Positions 12,929-25,804 of a DNA stretch of 64,000 bases are shown one piece after another. A program made the position numbers and the translations under genes. Positions within the stretch are counted from its first letter, which is position 1. The number at the start of each line of letters is the position of its first letter. This stretch comes from Pholis gunnellus (Eukaryota > Chordata > Actinopteri > Perciformes > Pholidae): contig OU342816.1 of NCBI GenBank assembly GCA_910591455.2, positions 23,463,599 through 23,527,598 of the forward strand, in the 5' to 3' direction. The notes under the pieces are model-generated. The model was not told where the DNA came from. It worked only from the letters and a program-made list of their open reading frames with translations, and searched no databases.

Positions 12929-15000
12929 TCCATTGTGATCTGGTAGCTGAACCTCGACACAGGTTACCCACAGCTATCTTAATGTATTATCTAGCCCTCT
13001 TTCTGAATTAGCATCTTTTGTAGGCTGTTTTTGTTATAGAAATGTAGAGTGTAAATGAAAGAGAATGGCTTTAATTGAATACCAAACATCTTCAAATTAA
13101 GTTTTTTCTACGCTCGTCCTTCATGCTGTTTTCATGTTGTGTTTCGTTCATGGTGAGTTGGAGATCAGGACAAAGTAGTGTGAGGATTAAAGTCTCCTGT
13201 GAATAAGGCCCACAATTCTCATCTACACCCGTGCTCTGTCACTATCCATCTTGCTCATTTGGGTATTATATCTGCAAATATTATATCTGTCACTAGACAG
13301 CTGAGTCCCCGTCTGCTCTGAGACTCAAATTTCCACCATAGTGTTTGGTGTTAATCAACTCTGATATGATTGAAGACTAAAACCATTTGGACTACTTACA
13401 CTGTCTGCTTCAGTGGACGAATAATAATAAAATGCCCTTCCAGCCATGTTTCCTTCTCCACTTCATGTACAAAGTTACATTTTAGAGTTGAATTGTTTCT
13501 TGCTGCCCTTTTCTTCAGGAGGCTGTTCTCCGATGGGAGCTGTTATCTTTTCTGTTTTTTTTTTTCTCTATTTAATGAAATGTGGCGTCATATCAGCCAA
13601 TCATCTGCAGCTAAATACTTGTATGAATTACACTTTTATGTGCAGACTACTGCAAGGCTTTAGAAAATAACTTTCTATAATTTGGATGCATAATCATTCT
13701 TTTGTATAATAAAGCCATAAATAATTCAGCTGATTCATCTCTTGAATGATTTAGACCCTTTCACTGTAGACATTTTATATTGTAGCAGGAAAAGCACAGC
13801 TGTGACTGGTGATAGCTATATATCATTATGCATTCCAGTTCCTGGGCCCTGAGCAAGGTTGCTATAGGCCTGTTCTGTGTGTGTGTTTCACTAGTCACTG
13901 TAAGAAGGCAGGTCAAACATATTCATACTGCGCATGTTTATGTAAGATATTTCTAGACTGTTGCCAGTTAATGTATTTCTATATCAGACATTTCAATTTA
14001 AAATATAAATAAAAGCAAATTACTTGCTATACTGTTGGTCCCCAGTCAATGTACACATTGTTCTTTTCTGCCAAGACACATGTTAACACAAATTATATAA
14101 CAGATGACAAAAAGATTGCTAGGTGGGATTAAGAATACATGGTAAGTCAAATTTAAATAGTCTACTGAAGAATAGATGTGTATCCAGGGTCTATGGAGGG
14201 CAACAGTAAGAATGAAATTCACCAAATCTACTTCACAAAGTGTGAACAAGAGGGAGATGCGATCCAAATCAGAGAGTATCAAGTCAAAACAAGATATTGA
14301 CGTAACTGTGAGAACTATAGATAGTTTAAATGTTTTTTAAACGTTTCTGCTTATTTCTTGAGTAATGTCAGGTATGATCAATGAACACCTAACTATAGTT
14401 GCCATGAAAAGTATTTCCATGGAACCACAAAGTTAAGGCGTTCCTTCAATAGCCGAAACGAGCTTCACTATAGACCATTAATACACTGGCATCTATGTAT
14501 TGATATGTCATTGTAGTATTTTGGCATATTGGTTGCGCATACTACCAAGTTTCCAAAAAAGTCCAGCAAAACCAGTTGACAAAGCTTTCGTTAAGACTTT
14601 CGGGGTAGCCTGGATTTCTAAGGAACTTGCACGCTTGGAATAGGATGTGAACTATCTTGACAGTTAAACTCTTTGGCCAGGCCCGACGGTGACATTCTGC
14701 CCTCTGCTGGTTAACATTTTCTACTGCACGGTGTAGTTCCTGGTTGATGGGATAACACGCTTTCGGCGACTCTTTGCTCACCACGCAACATCAACTTTTA
14801 AAAGCATGGAATAAGTAGGTTCTTAGTTTACCAAAGAGACATTAAGCGAAGAATAACGTTGAAACTCAACTGTGTCGGTTGCAGGTTTTGCCCAAGGCAT
14901 GGCTCTGTAGACTCCAGCAGGTTTGCTCACAGTAGGCTTGCCAGCTTGCAACCGCCAGCAAAGCTAGCTAACTTGCTAGCTAGCAACATTGCAGTCCAAA
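12929..15000 (+). other. thap12 3' UTR and intergenic spacer
   Basis: About 2 kb between the two THAP12-type genes. The first part is the probable 3' UTR. The rest is non-coding and ends in a GCTAGCTAACTTGCTAGCTA near-palindrome just before the second gene's start codon. No other gene is visible. Confidence 0.55.
13708..13713 (+). other. Candidate poly(A) signal of thap12
   Basis: AATAAA about 780 nt past the stop codon. A second AATAAA lies at 14008-14013, so alternative 3' ends are possible. Confidence 0.45.
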
Positions 15001-16855
15001 ATGACTGACTGCTGCGCCGCAGCGAACTGTGATTATCAGCAAGGGGGATCCGAAAACTCTCCTCCACTTTTCAGCTTCCCTTTGGATCCAGAGAGGTAAG
15101 AGCTGTGCTTATTTCATTGAGACGTGGGTTAAAAACGAGCCTCTGAGCATGCAAAATGAATGTGTTAGCCGTCCACGGTTAGCACTGGCGCTAGCTTAAC
15201 ACCATGTTGGCTAACAGTGACACAACTCTGTGGAAAATGGCGCAGACTAACGTTACTCTTGAAAGAAAAGTCCGTGTGAAATAAACTCCGCTCACTCATT
15301 CCGGCTCGGAGACCGACACCGAAGTGTGATTTTGGCTGATATCTGTTTATCTTTGCGTCCAGTTATTTCACAAACAAAGAGAAAACATAGTTTAAAACTT
15401 TTTTTGTGCTGTAATTTAAATTGCCATCGGCACACGACACCGACTACCTCGATAGTGTGGTAACGTTACGAGAGGCGCTGACGTTAGCTTAGCTACATTA
15501 AAATACTCCCCATTGATAAAGCTATTTGGCCTTATTGTGGCTTCCAAACGGCATCAATTACATTGCATTCGAATGTACAGCTCACCGAATAAAAGCAATT
15601 GAAACTTATATGAACGTAGTTTTAACAGGTGATGTCGCCATGAATAAGTAGCAGTCTAGCGCCCCCTTTTATCCCGCTGTTACCTCTCAACTCGCTGTTT
15701 TTTTTCGCTCTGCGATTGCTGTAGTATTGTGCAATAGGGATGTTGTGTTACATAAAAAATCTAAAGAATTGATTTAAGGGCCGTGATTGAATGGCGGCTG
15801 CATTTTATCCGGCTGTATCGCAGTAGTGAGCCCGTGGACAGGAAATGTAACCTCCAAGCCACAGGAGAAACTACTAGATCACAGGGTGTGCGTGTTTCAC
15901 GTCCAGCCCGGCAATGAGTTCGTCTTTTTTGTCCCCTCCTTTTTGCTTTGTGTAGTCTTTTTAATCTTGCACCCGCCACCCACCCACCCAATATCGTGTT
16001 AAATTGAGAGACGTAAATGTCATTTTCTTGTGGGCAAATCCACCCACCTTTATTCTGTGCATATATAATAAAATCAGTTGAAAGAAAGAGAAGGGATTGT
16101 ATTATGAAAGTTGACATAATCAAAGCAAAGAGCTCATTTAACTCATGAAAGCTTTTTAGCAATCAGTCACACCGTTTGTTCTTTCTTATTGTGTATTTGT
16201 ATCAAGTGGTCGTACCTAATCCACGTCATTGTAGCAGTTCTGACCTCTTAAAGCATAACAGCATGCACGTCTCTCACAGAGTTGTGTATGGATGTTGTGT
16301 CTGTCTAAAAATGTATTTGAACTTGTATTTGCACAGTGATGAAGCCTAGCAATCTAGCCACAATGGCAGTTTTAGTTCAAAGCCAGTACAGTGGTTTAGA
16401 CCAATGTAGTAATATAGTGTCTGCAAACACTATAGTACTAACATTAATAATCATTTGATATACTGTTACAAACTAGATCAAGTGAGTCGCCTGGCTCAAG
16501 CTGTCATGTCAGTTTAGTGGTGGCATTTAGGAGTGCAGAGAGTCATGCTCACCCACGTTCATCACAATGAACAGTTCTCAAATTGAAGCAAACCGTTTCA
16601 CAAACTTTTTAAGAGCTTGTGACTGTTTGTCGAGTTATTATTTAATATGAGAGTACAGAATGTTGATGCACAAGGGTTTGGACTAATTAGTTTACGGATT
16701 ATGGTTGTGACACCTTTCCCCCTGTATTTTTCAGATGCCAGCTATGGTTGAACAACTGTCATCGCCAAGATCTGGCCTCAGAACCTCCTGAGCAGCTGCA
16801 TAAGCTGTACAGACTGTGTGCAAAGCACTTTGAGCCCTCTGTGATCACTCATCAG
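15001..16855 (+). other. THAP zinc-finger exons of the four-domain gene
   Basis: Exon 1 (15001-15095) and exon 2 (16735-16855) together encode the C2CH THAP module, split in phase 2 inside an Arg codon, exactly as in the neighbouring thap12. The 1.6-kb intron between them is non-coding. It starts GC-richer and contains no recognised repeat. Confidence 0.85.
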
Positions 16856-19800
16856 GTAAGAAGCAAATCTCTTGCCCATTACCCTTTGTGAATGTCATAA
16901 TAATACTAATAATTGTCATTTTGCCCCCTGTTTTGTTATTATAGTACCTCTAGTGCTGTTCCTAGTGAGCACATACTATATATTTCCATAACATTACCAG
17001 TTTATTAGGGTACACCTGATCGATCTAATGAACTTTAATACAACAGCCAAGTAATAATGCCAATCTTTGTGAAGCTTATAAGGTTAAAACACAGCTGTTT
17101 CTAATGGTCCTTGTGTACATGCAAAAGGTGGGATGAATGTTAGAAACACATCTGTGCCATCAATCAATGCAATCACATCACATCGCATGCAACTCGATGC
17201 ATAACACAAGTTGGAGGTTTTTATTGCTATATATTGCTGATGTGGTTGGGTTTAAAATGACACCAACTTCCTTTAAAACAGCAACTAAAACACTTCATTA
17301 GAGGGTTTTTTCATGCAAAGATATGGGTCAGAAAAAGTCTCATTTTTATTAAACAGCTGTTCAATTTATTATTTGTGTACCAAATGATGCCCAGTGCAAC
17401 TGTATGTGTGGCTAGATTTAAGCCCAAAATCACGTGTCGTACGTCGATGTGAAATCCCTGTTTCACATAGAATATTGAGGATTTGCGCCTTTTTGTCTTT
17501 CAGAGCGCCTCCAGTTGTGTCTTAAGGGAGGATGCTGTTCCAACAATCTTTGACTCAACAATGCCTGTGAATAATCAATCAACTTGCAACAGGAAGCGAG
17601 CTAGAGATCCTGTAAGTGTTTCATTCAATCTTTAAATGTCTCTTTTCAACACTTTTCATCAGCCAATACGACACTAAAAATGCAAACATGTAATCATCAT
17701 TTCCATCTTCATAGTCTGAAGAGGATCCTACCTCTGTGAAGAAAACAAAAGGTACCGTAACTGGCTCACTTCATTAAGCCCTTTCAGTTGTAGTCTACGT
17801 TAGAATATAATGTATATATATTTATTCAGAGATTGAATTAGCATTTTTTTATAATCCTCTCAGCCTTTCATTCAGGTTTTCTCTTTCCCATCAGAAAATA
17901 CAGCCACAACAGAGGTGACGGAGGAGAGGAGAGAAGTACCTGGTGCAGTGCTTGAACTGCAAAATGAGAACCAAACCCAAGAGGATGGAGCCAGCTCTAA
18001 AGCAAAAGAGACTCTGAAAGTCTATTTCAAGGAAATCCTGGCACTTACTGGCTTCAGCATAAATGGTGCAAACATCAGCACTGATGAGCCGATCGGAGGC
18101 ACGAGAGGACATCAGGCTTTCAATCGTATCTGCGTGGAGAAAATTGACAAGAAAGAAATCCTCCAGTTCAGCGAAGACCTCATGCGGGAGGAGATCCAAA
18201 ACAGCCTCAGGCAGGCGCGATTCTTTTCCATTCTGCTTCAGGATGTGACGAGTATAGAGGGCAAGGATCAGATCCCAGTTTTTATCAGGTCTGTCACAGT
18301 AGATGGGTACCCACAAAAGCACCTCATTGGGTTCTTACCATGCGACATGGATACAGAGAATCTGTTTTACATGCTTCTGTCAGAGTTGCGAAACAAGTGG
18401 GGGCTGAGGATGGAGCACTGCAGAGGACTGACTTATCTGGTCACAGGCAGCATGTGTCAGAAAATGCGAGACCTTACCTCCAGGATTCTGCAGGAGTTCC
18501 CACAAGTAGTTCTGTCACCAAGCGATCCATATGCCTTCAACATATGGATTATTCGCTGCATGCCCGTGCCCTCCATTCAAAGCGTTGCTAACACTGTAGA
18601 GGAGGTGGCCTCGTTACTCAGGAGAACGCCAGAGCTGTGCAAAAGATTGGAGGGAAAGATCCAGATGACATATGGGCATATGAAAGGGGAAGTGGACAGG
18701 ATCAAGGCAGCCGTCGCTGAGAATTGGGAATATGGCACCGATGCCTTCCAGACCATGTTGGAGATCCTGGAGCCGTTCCTGAACTGCATCAACGAGATGA
18801 TTTCAAAGGTAGACGAAGATACTGCTGAGCAGATGGCCAAGCTCAAGCCAGTTCTGAAGAATTTCAATTTCATCATCACACTTGTTGTTCTGAAGAACAC
18901 CCTCTGTTGTGTGAGCATACTCAACTCGAGTCTCAGGGGAATAATTAGCATCAGCAGTACATTGCAGTACACAATTTCCAATGCCTTAAAGCTGGTAAGC
19001 AAATACCAACAGGAGCTTGCAATATTCCACAGGAAATGGTTTTCAGATGCAATTGGCAGAGCAAAGAAGCTGGGAGTGGAGGTCACCAAACCAGAGACGG
19101 ACCAAGGAGACACGGCCGAAACGCCACTGGAGGACCTTTACAGAGAAACTCTAAGCCGGCCTATCTTGCAGTATCTTGTTGCAGAGGTGAAGAGAGTGTT
19201 CAGCACAGAGATGGTGAGGATTCTCCGCTGGCTCTCGTTAGTGCCATCTTACATGGCCGACCACAATTTCAGCATTCGCAGAGATAAAGTAGCAGACGCC
19301 AACTTGAACAACCTCGCGAGGCCTGACACGTTCTACGAAGAGCTTGGTTGCTGGGAGGTGAAGTGGAGGCATGCGAGCAAGCGCAGAATCCTACCGACCA
19401 CAGTGTTTGCAACACTCAAGATTCCAGATATTGGGTTCTACCCGAATGTGCAGAGCCTGCTGCGGGTGTTGGGCACTGTTCCATGTGTAAATGCAGAGGC
19501 AGATGTGTATGGTCAATACCATATGGTACTAGAGCGGTGCCACTCCTACCTGAGAGCCACACCAGAGGACCAAAGACAATGCAGCATGGCATACGTCTAC
19601 GTGAACCAAGATGTGCACTTCAATGTCGAACAAATGGTGGACTCGTATGTCCAGAAGCACCCAGACATCCTGCAATTGCTGCAAACGGTTAGTAGATTTT
19701 CATTAGCAGAAGGCTATTGCAATTCCATTATCCTCTTTAGTGATAAAACAACTGTTCTACCTGAAATTACATTATACTTTGTGTGTGTGTTTTACAGGAT

Positions 19801-22800
19801 GATGACACAAAGGAGAAGCCTCCCCAAGGTGAGATGCCTTTTGAAATCATTTCTTTAGCATTTCAGCATGCAGCAATTTTGGTGAATCACACAGCTATTC
19901 TATCACATAATACACCAAGGGGAATGTTCCCAAAATAGAGCTCCAGACACAAAAATGAGCAGCATACATAATGATGGCTACATTTAAAAATGTGTTTTTG
20001 ATGTAATTAGTATTGTACTCAAGTGGAAACAACTTGGGCAAGTTCAATGATAATTTCATTAAACTACAATCTTAAATATGCCAATTTGCTTATTTACTAA
20101 TGTGTTAAACTGGGATGTCAGCTCACAATACCTTTTTCGACTCATTTCAGTGGCCTCCCATGGGAACCATGCTGAAAAGGACACTGAAGAAGAATTACAG
20201 TTCCTAAACCTAGAGATGGACGCTGAAAGGCTCGTGGAGCTGAAGTGCGCAGAGACTGACCGAGATTCTCTTAAATCTGCTTTGCAAGCTGCAGTGACGG
20301 CTGCATACAGCAGCCAAAGCAGGCAACACGGTGACGCTTCTGCTCAGGAGGGAGAAGTCGAGTATGTGACCAAGTCTGAAATGAAAGAAGTTCTCACTGT
20401 GTGCGAGAAGGCCGTCAGGGAGGGAATCCTCTTGGAAGTGGGGACGTCATTTTTCTCCTTGTTCATCGACTGCGTTGTGAAGTTTGGGGAGAAAGACTAT
20501 CTTCCACTCTTCCTGAGGTTTGTGGACAGTTTTGATGTCATGCGATTGGAGTTGATGGGATTCCTTGAGGCAGATCTTGATGTTGATCCCATGGTACAGC
20601 GTCTGCTGGAAATAGTAACCGTTGAGTGGAGTCTTGATTTGAATAACTGCAGAGGTCAAGCATACTTGGGCTCTGGTGATGTTTCCTACAAGCTGAAAGC
20701 CTTTGCCTGCAAAGTCCAGGAGACTCATCCTCTTGCTATAAGCACACACTGCTCTTCTTACTCTTTCAACACATGGTGGTCAAAATCCATGCCAGTGGCT
20801 GCTGTTAAGAGAGCCCTGGATACATTCGAAGAGGTTTTGATGTTTTTTGGCAGCAGCGCTACTCTACAAAAACAGCTCGACCATGTGATAGCGTTTGGTC
20901 TGAGAGAGAGCTATGAAAAGGTCCAAGAGCTACAGGGGAAGTTCTGTGCCCTTTGGCAAGAGAAGCATGACTCGTATGAGGTGTTTGTGCAGATGCTGGA
21001 GCCCCTGGTTGAATGTCTGGAGAAAATCAAAAATAACCCACAGAGATGGAAAGCCTTTGTGTCCGACCAAGCTGTGGCACTCCTCCGCAAGGTAATGGAA
21101 TTTGATTTCATCATTGCCATGGTGGTCCTGAAGAATGCATCCTCTTTCACGAGAGAGCTGAGTGCAGGTCTCCAGAAGGACCACTTCAGTGCCGCATCCC
21201 AACTTTGCCAAATCAGTGGAATCGTGGCCACTCTGAACCGAGTAAAAACGAATATGAAGGTGTTTCACCAGAACTGGTTTGACGAGGCCTGTGCAATGGC
21301 ACAGAGTCTAAGAGTGCAGATTGAAGTGCCTGAATATGCCTTGCAGACGGCAAGAGACAGCATGATGAAGCCAGTCGGTTTTTACAAAGATGGCTTAAGT
21401 ATACCTCTAGTAGATAACCTCATCAATGCCGTAAAGGATCATTTTTCAGAGGACCACAAAGAAGCTCTCAACTTCCTCTCCCTCGTTCCATGCTCAGTCA
21501 CAGTGAGTTACATGTTTGAGAGCCTGAAGTCGAAGCCTCCTCTCTACAGCGGTGATCTTCCTGATGCTGACAACTTCTTCACAGAGCTGTGCTGTTGGAG
21601 AGTAACATGGAAGACCAAAGTTGCGTCCGTGACCATCCCAGGCTCAATTTTTCACACCCTGCGCCTGCCACTCATGCAGTACTTTGGCAACATCAATGCC
21701 CTGCTGAGGATCATGTCCGTGCTACCCAGCACAGCGCTGGAGGACTGCGGTGTCATAATGCGCCACAAGAAGTTCAAAGAGTATCTGAGAAACACAAATC
21801 CCAAAAACAGGTCCCCGTGCTTGGCTATGCTGCAGGTGGGAACGGACTTCAGCAGAGACCTGGACCGCATGGTGACCCAGTGTTTGAAGGTTACTCCGCA
21901 AGCTTTGGAGGGTATATGTCTGGTACGTGCTTGTATTCTTTCATAGAAATGTGTGTGTTACATATTCATTCCTGATATTTTATTAATTCTGAATGCCAGA
22001 CTAATTTGTATTTACCTGGGTGTATTCACAGGACAAGGAATCCAAAAGTTTCAACAGAAACTCTGAAAACAATATGGAAGGTATGATTGTTTACATGTTT
22101 GTTTTTTTTAATATTACATTTAGTACACTAGCTTTTTTTTTCTCCATGATTTCAATGTTTGTCATAACCACGGTTATGTTTTCTCCCCCCCTGATATATT
22201 TAGTTGATTGTGTCAAGGAGGAACCTGAAGAGCCTAAAATTCATCACTCTCCGGACAAAGTTGAGGACCAGGACATGAAACCAGCAGATGAGAATGGGCA
22301 CTCGGGAGACAATCGTCAAAGTCTCGCGACGGTATTCAAACTGGCCACACTTCTGGGGAAAAAGAATAGCAGTCTCTCTGACCTCTCAGAAGAGGACCGT
22401 GAGCTTTTCATCCAGGAGCTCAGCATGTGCCACTGGTTTGGAAATGAGGGCAAATGGGCGCCTTCTATAGGTGACGATGAAATGGTGAACCTCCTCATAA
22501 ATGGAATCAGAGATGTCATACTCAAGGAGATACAGGAGTCACCGTTCTTCTCACTTATCACGGACAAACCTGTTAAGATTGCCGACAAGATCCACCTGCC
22601 TGTTTTTGTCAGGTTTGTTGGCGAATCTGCTCCAAAAGTAGAGCTCATGGGTTTCTTACCATTTGATGAAAGCTGTCATGTTGATACACAAGCGAATAAC
22701 CTTGCAAAGATTCTCACCGAAGACTGGGGCTTACCAATGTCTCAGTGTCGTGGACAGGCATTCATGCACTTGGGCTCAGGTTATCAAAGCCTGAAGAAAA

Positions 22801-25800
22801 TGTCTCTGGATTTCCTCATGAGCTATCCTCTCTCTGTTGTAACACCCAGCGAGTCTTGCGGCCTCGCCCATTGGCTGGCAGGAAGTGTGCCTTGCCCTTC
22901 GGTAGCAAAAATGTTGGACATCACAGAAGACCTGCTGCTGTTCTTTGATGAATCTCCTTGTCTGGAGGGACAGCTGGCGCAAGCTGTTGATGAGCTATTG
23001 AATTTGCCAAGAGAGGCCCTGGAGGAAATGCCAGAAACGTGTTGCTCGAGGTGGAAAAAGAGAGAGGACTTCTTTGACATACTCGCTGACACATTAGAGG
23101 GCATCCTCAGCTGCCTTGATGCTGTTAGCTCGAGTGCCATAGGTGCCAAGTCAATGCATGCACAAGTTCTCTCCACCGCTCTGAGAAATCTGGATTTCAT
23201 TGTCACCCTCGTGATTTTGAAGAATGCTTGTGCTCCCCTACGTAACTGTAGCACTGTCTTCCGCTGTGGAAACCCTGCTGATATTCTCTGTGAAGTGGAA
23301 AAGATCCCCTCGATCATAGAGACTCTTAACAAAATGTTAGAAAATGTGAGCACTCTGCACTCCACTTGGTTTGAGCAGGCATTCCAGCTAGCAACCAAGG
23401 TAGCTCCTGAACAAGTGTGCTTCTCAGAGGAAGCCAACAGCTATGAATCTCCTGAGATCTACTACAGAGAAAATCTGAGCGTCCCTCTCCTCAAAAGTCT
23501 TGTCGATGAAATGAAGTACAGCTTCTCAGACAGCCACTTAAAGGCCCTGTCGGTCCTGTCCTTACTGCCCTCCTGCAATCCACAGCCCATCGAGCCGGAG
23601 ACCACAGACAAGCCATTCAGCCTCTACCTTGCAGATCTCTCTGAGCCGGAAGCAGCCGAGCAGGAAATCAACGCATGGGCCACAGTCTGGGAAGAGAAAT
23701 ACCAGGATGCTGCTCCTCCATCATCCATCGCTGAAACACTGGTCCATCCTGAGTCGAAAAGCCACCCAACTGTTACCTCACTGCTTAGGCTAGTAGCGGT
23801 CCTGCCCAGTGTCAGTATGGAGTGGGACCTGATGAAGACCACTCTGAATTCCATGAGGGATCTGTTAAAAACCACTGTATGCAAAGGCAGCAGAAAGGAC
23901 CATGTGGTGCTCCTCTCTCACTGCACAACTCTGCAGAGACTGCCCGAGGTCATTGAGAAGTGTATGGAGGTTGATCCAGAGAGCAGTCCATGTCTATCCC
24001 AGGTAAAGTTAAAATGATTTAAGAATGTTCTTTGTTATTTGACCATGTTGTAAAAGAAAACAAAGTTAGAACATTTTAACAGCGATTCTAATCATCACCA
24101 CATATTCTCTTAGGTGATGGGAACTTTGCAAAGACTGAATTTGGACAGCGGTAAGTCCATTCATGGCAATTTTATTATCAATAATCCAATTGTCTTTGAT
24201 TGTAATTATGAGATGACAAAAAAAATGGATTTGTATGTAAGGCATTAACATTTATTTTCATTTTTTAACGCCCCGTTAAAGCAGATCCAGCACCACCAAC
24301 AGAATCGCACGCCTCCATCGTAGCCGAGAAGGTTCCTGATGGAGAGGTGAAATCGGCTGATAATGAAGTGATACCGGAGGTCGCACAGGGACCAAGGAAA
24401 GCAGTGTCTTTCTATGAGCCACAACTGCGTGAACAAATTCTCAAGGAACTCTGGGACTCTCAGTTCTTTACAGTTATAACTGAGCAAGCTGTCGAAATTG
24501 ACGGCGAGCTCTACGTCCCGTTGTGCATCAGGTACTTAAACAAAGAGGACATCCAGTGTGAGGAAACGCTGGCTTTCATCCCCTTTGGCGAAGACACAGT
24601 TGTCTTGGCAGATGCTATTGAGAGTGCCCTGTCTGAGAAGTGGGGGCTCAACATGGAGTACTGTAGAGGGCAGGCCTTGCTGAGTGTTGGTGAAGTCGGA
24701 GCTCAGATGAGGGCTGTAAGTTTAGCCATAGCTAAGAAATACCCCCAAGCTGTAAGAACAGTCAGCTCTGCGTTGTCTCTTAATGTATGGCTGGCTAGGT
24801 CGTCTCCCGCTGAAGAAGCAGCAGATGGAGCCGTTCTCATAGGTAAAATATTGCATTGGCTCACAGAGGATGTAGAACGCCAGAACAAACTGGAAGACAT
24901 GATCATTCACGTGTTCCAGCAGGATGAGGTAAAGGGCAATGAGCTGAGGGACAAGCTCATCAAAAACTGGGAGAAGAGTCATGACATGCACGAGGTGATG
25001 GGGGAGGTTTTAGAAGCTGTCATGCTCTGTTTGAATGAGCTGAAAGGGGAGGGAAGTGCTTCCAACCGGCAGCAAGCGTCGCAGTTTTTCGATGCGATCC
25101 GAAACTTTGAGTTCATCCTGTCAACCGTGGTGCAGAAGAACATCTTGAGTGTCACTAAAAAGCTAAGTCAGGCTCTGCTGGGAAAACCCTTAGACATGTT
25201 GCTTGCTGTGAATAATTTGCCTGACCTCAAAGCATCCCTCAGTAAACTGAAGAGTGATATTGACACCCATCACAAGGCCTGGTTTGAGGAAGCCACTGCG
25301 CTGGCCTCTAAACTCCATGTAGCCATGATGCATTCGGTGCTTCTAGAGCCGTTGAGTGAGTTTTACAAGGAATCAGTAAGCATGAAGGTCGTAGAGCACT
25401 CAATAGCAGAAATTGATGACCTCTTCACAGAAAAGGTATTGGATACCTTGAGGTGTCTGGAGATTGTGCCTTACGCAATGTCCAAAGTAGAAACCAGCAT
25501 TCTTAGTGGTCTTGTGTTCCGCCTGTACAAGGAGGACTTGCCAGATCAGGTCTCGCTTCACACTGAGATGAAGTCGTGGAAGGAGAAATGGTTGGATCCC
25601 CTGGCAGGCTATCTCCCGACTACCGTGCTCGATACGCTCAAGACGTCGCAGATAAGAAGTTTCAGTAACATTGAAACTCTCCTCAGACTCCAGGTCATCT
25701 TGCCGTTTTCAAGGAGGGAGAGCAACTTTAGGCAGGGAAAAAGAAGCTTACAGGAGTTCATACAGCAGGAAAAGCGACCCCTCACTGAGCTACATCCTCT

Positions 25801-25804
25801 GTAA
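15001..25804 (+). CDS. THAP12-like protein with four tandem hAT-derived domains
   Basis: A second THAP12-family gene. Exons: 15001-15095, 16735-16855, 17504-17611, 17715-17751, 17895-19687, 19798-19828, 20151-21922, 22032-22080, 22204-24002, 24114-24150 and 24285-25804. Every junction is GT/AG and in phase, predicting about 2,453 residues. The THAP ligands are C4 or C5, C10, C60 and H63, with W36 and an AVPTIF box at 83-88. Then come four copies of the hAT-derived domain (about residues 121-718, 729-1319, 1336-1935 and 1948-2453). Each contains a W(G/S)LxMxxCRG-type block and a V(V/I)xKN motif. Domain 4 is shorter at both ends. No separate THAP exon, initiator context or poly(A) signal was seen between copies, which argues against four separate genes. 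Function is unknown; a multivalent DNA-binding or assembly protein is an inference. Confidence 0.82.
17895..19687 (+). other. Exon 5: hAT-derived domain 1
   Basis: 1,793-nt exon. The core block reads WGLRMEHCRGLTY, so Gln of the usual CRGQ is Leu. The position of the first hAT catalytic Asp (SIxxD) appears as Gln (SILLQD), with an adjacent Asp. It ends in phase 0 at donor GTTAGT. The upstream exon 4 is 37 nt. Confidence 0.85.
20151..21922 (+). other. Exon 7: hAT-derived domain 2
   Basis: 1,772-nt exon preceded by a 31-nt linker exon (19798-19828, DDDTKEKPPQ). The core reads WSLDLNNCRGQAY and the SLFID motif keeps the first Asp. The LPLFLRFVD segment matches the family. Phase 1 in, phase 0 out. 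Confidence 0.85.
22204..24002 (+). other. Exon 9: hAT-derived domain 3
   Basis: 1,799-nt exon preceded by a 49-nt linker exon (22032-22080). The core reads WGLPMSQCRGQAF; SLITD keeps the first Asp. Phase 1 in, phase 0 out. The 123-nt intron before it is open and in frame. Confidence 0.85.
24285..25804 (+). other. Exon 11: hAT-derived domain 4 (shortened)
   Basis: 1,520-nt exon including the stop, preceded by a 37-nt linker exon (24114-24150). The core reads WGLNMEYCRGQAL; the first Asp position is Glu (TVITE). It lacks roughly 60 residues near the N-terminal side and the last ~40 residues present in the other copies. The stop TAA overlaps a GTAAGA donor-like site at 25801. Confidence 0.8.

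Noticed and set aside
18577..19113. 178-codon minus-strand open frame
   Set aside because: Antisense shadow of hAT-derived domain 1. Similar minus-strand frames opposite the other large exons were rejected for the same reason.
19688..19858. Read-through tail after domain 1
   Set aside because: It crosses a consensus GT/AG intron of 110 nt. Splicing gives a frame that continues into domain 2.
17915..25804. Four independent intronless genes rather than one
   Set aside because: Only the first copy has THAP exons. The spacers are 230-465 nt, hold a spliceable in-frame small exon each, and show no poly(A) signal.
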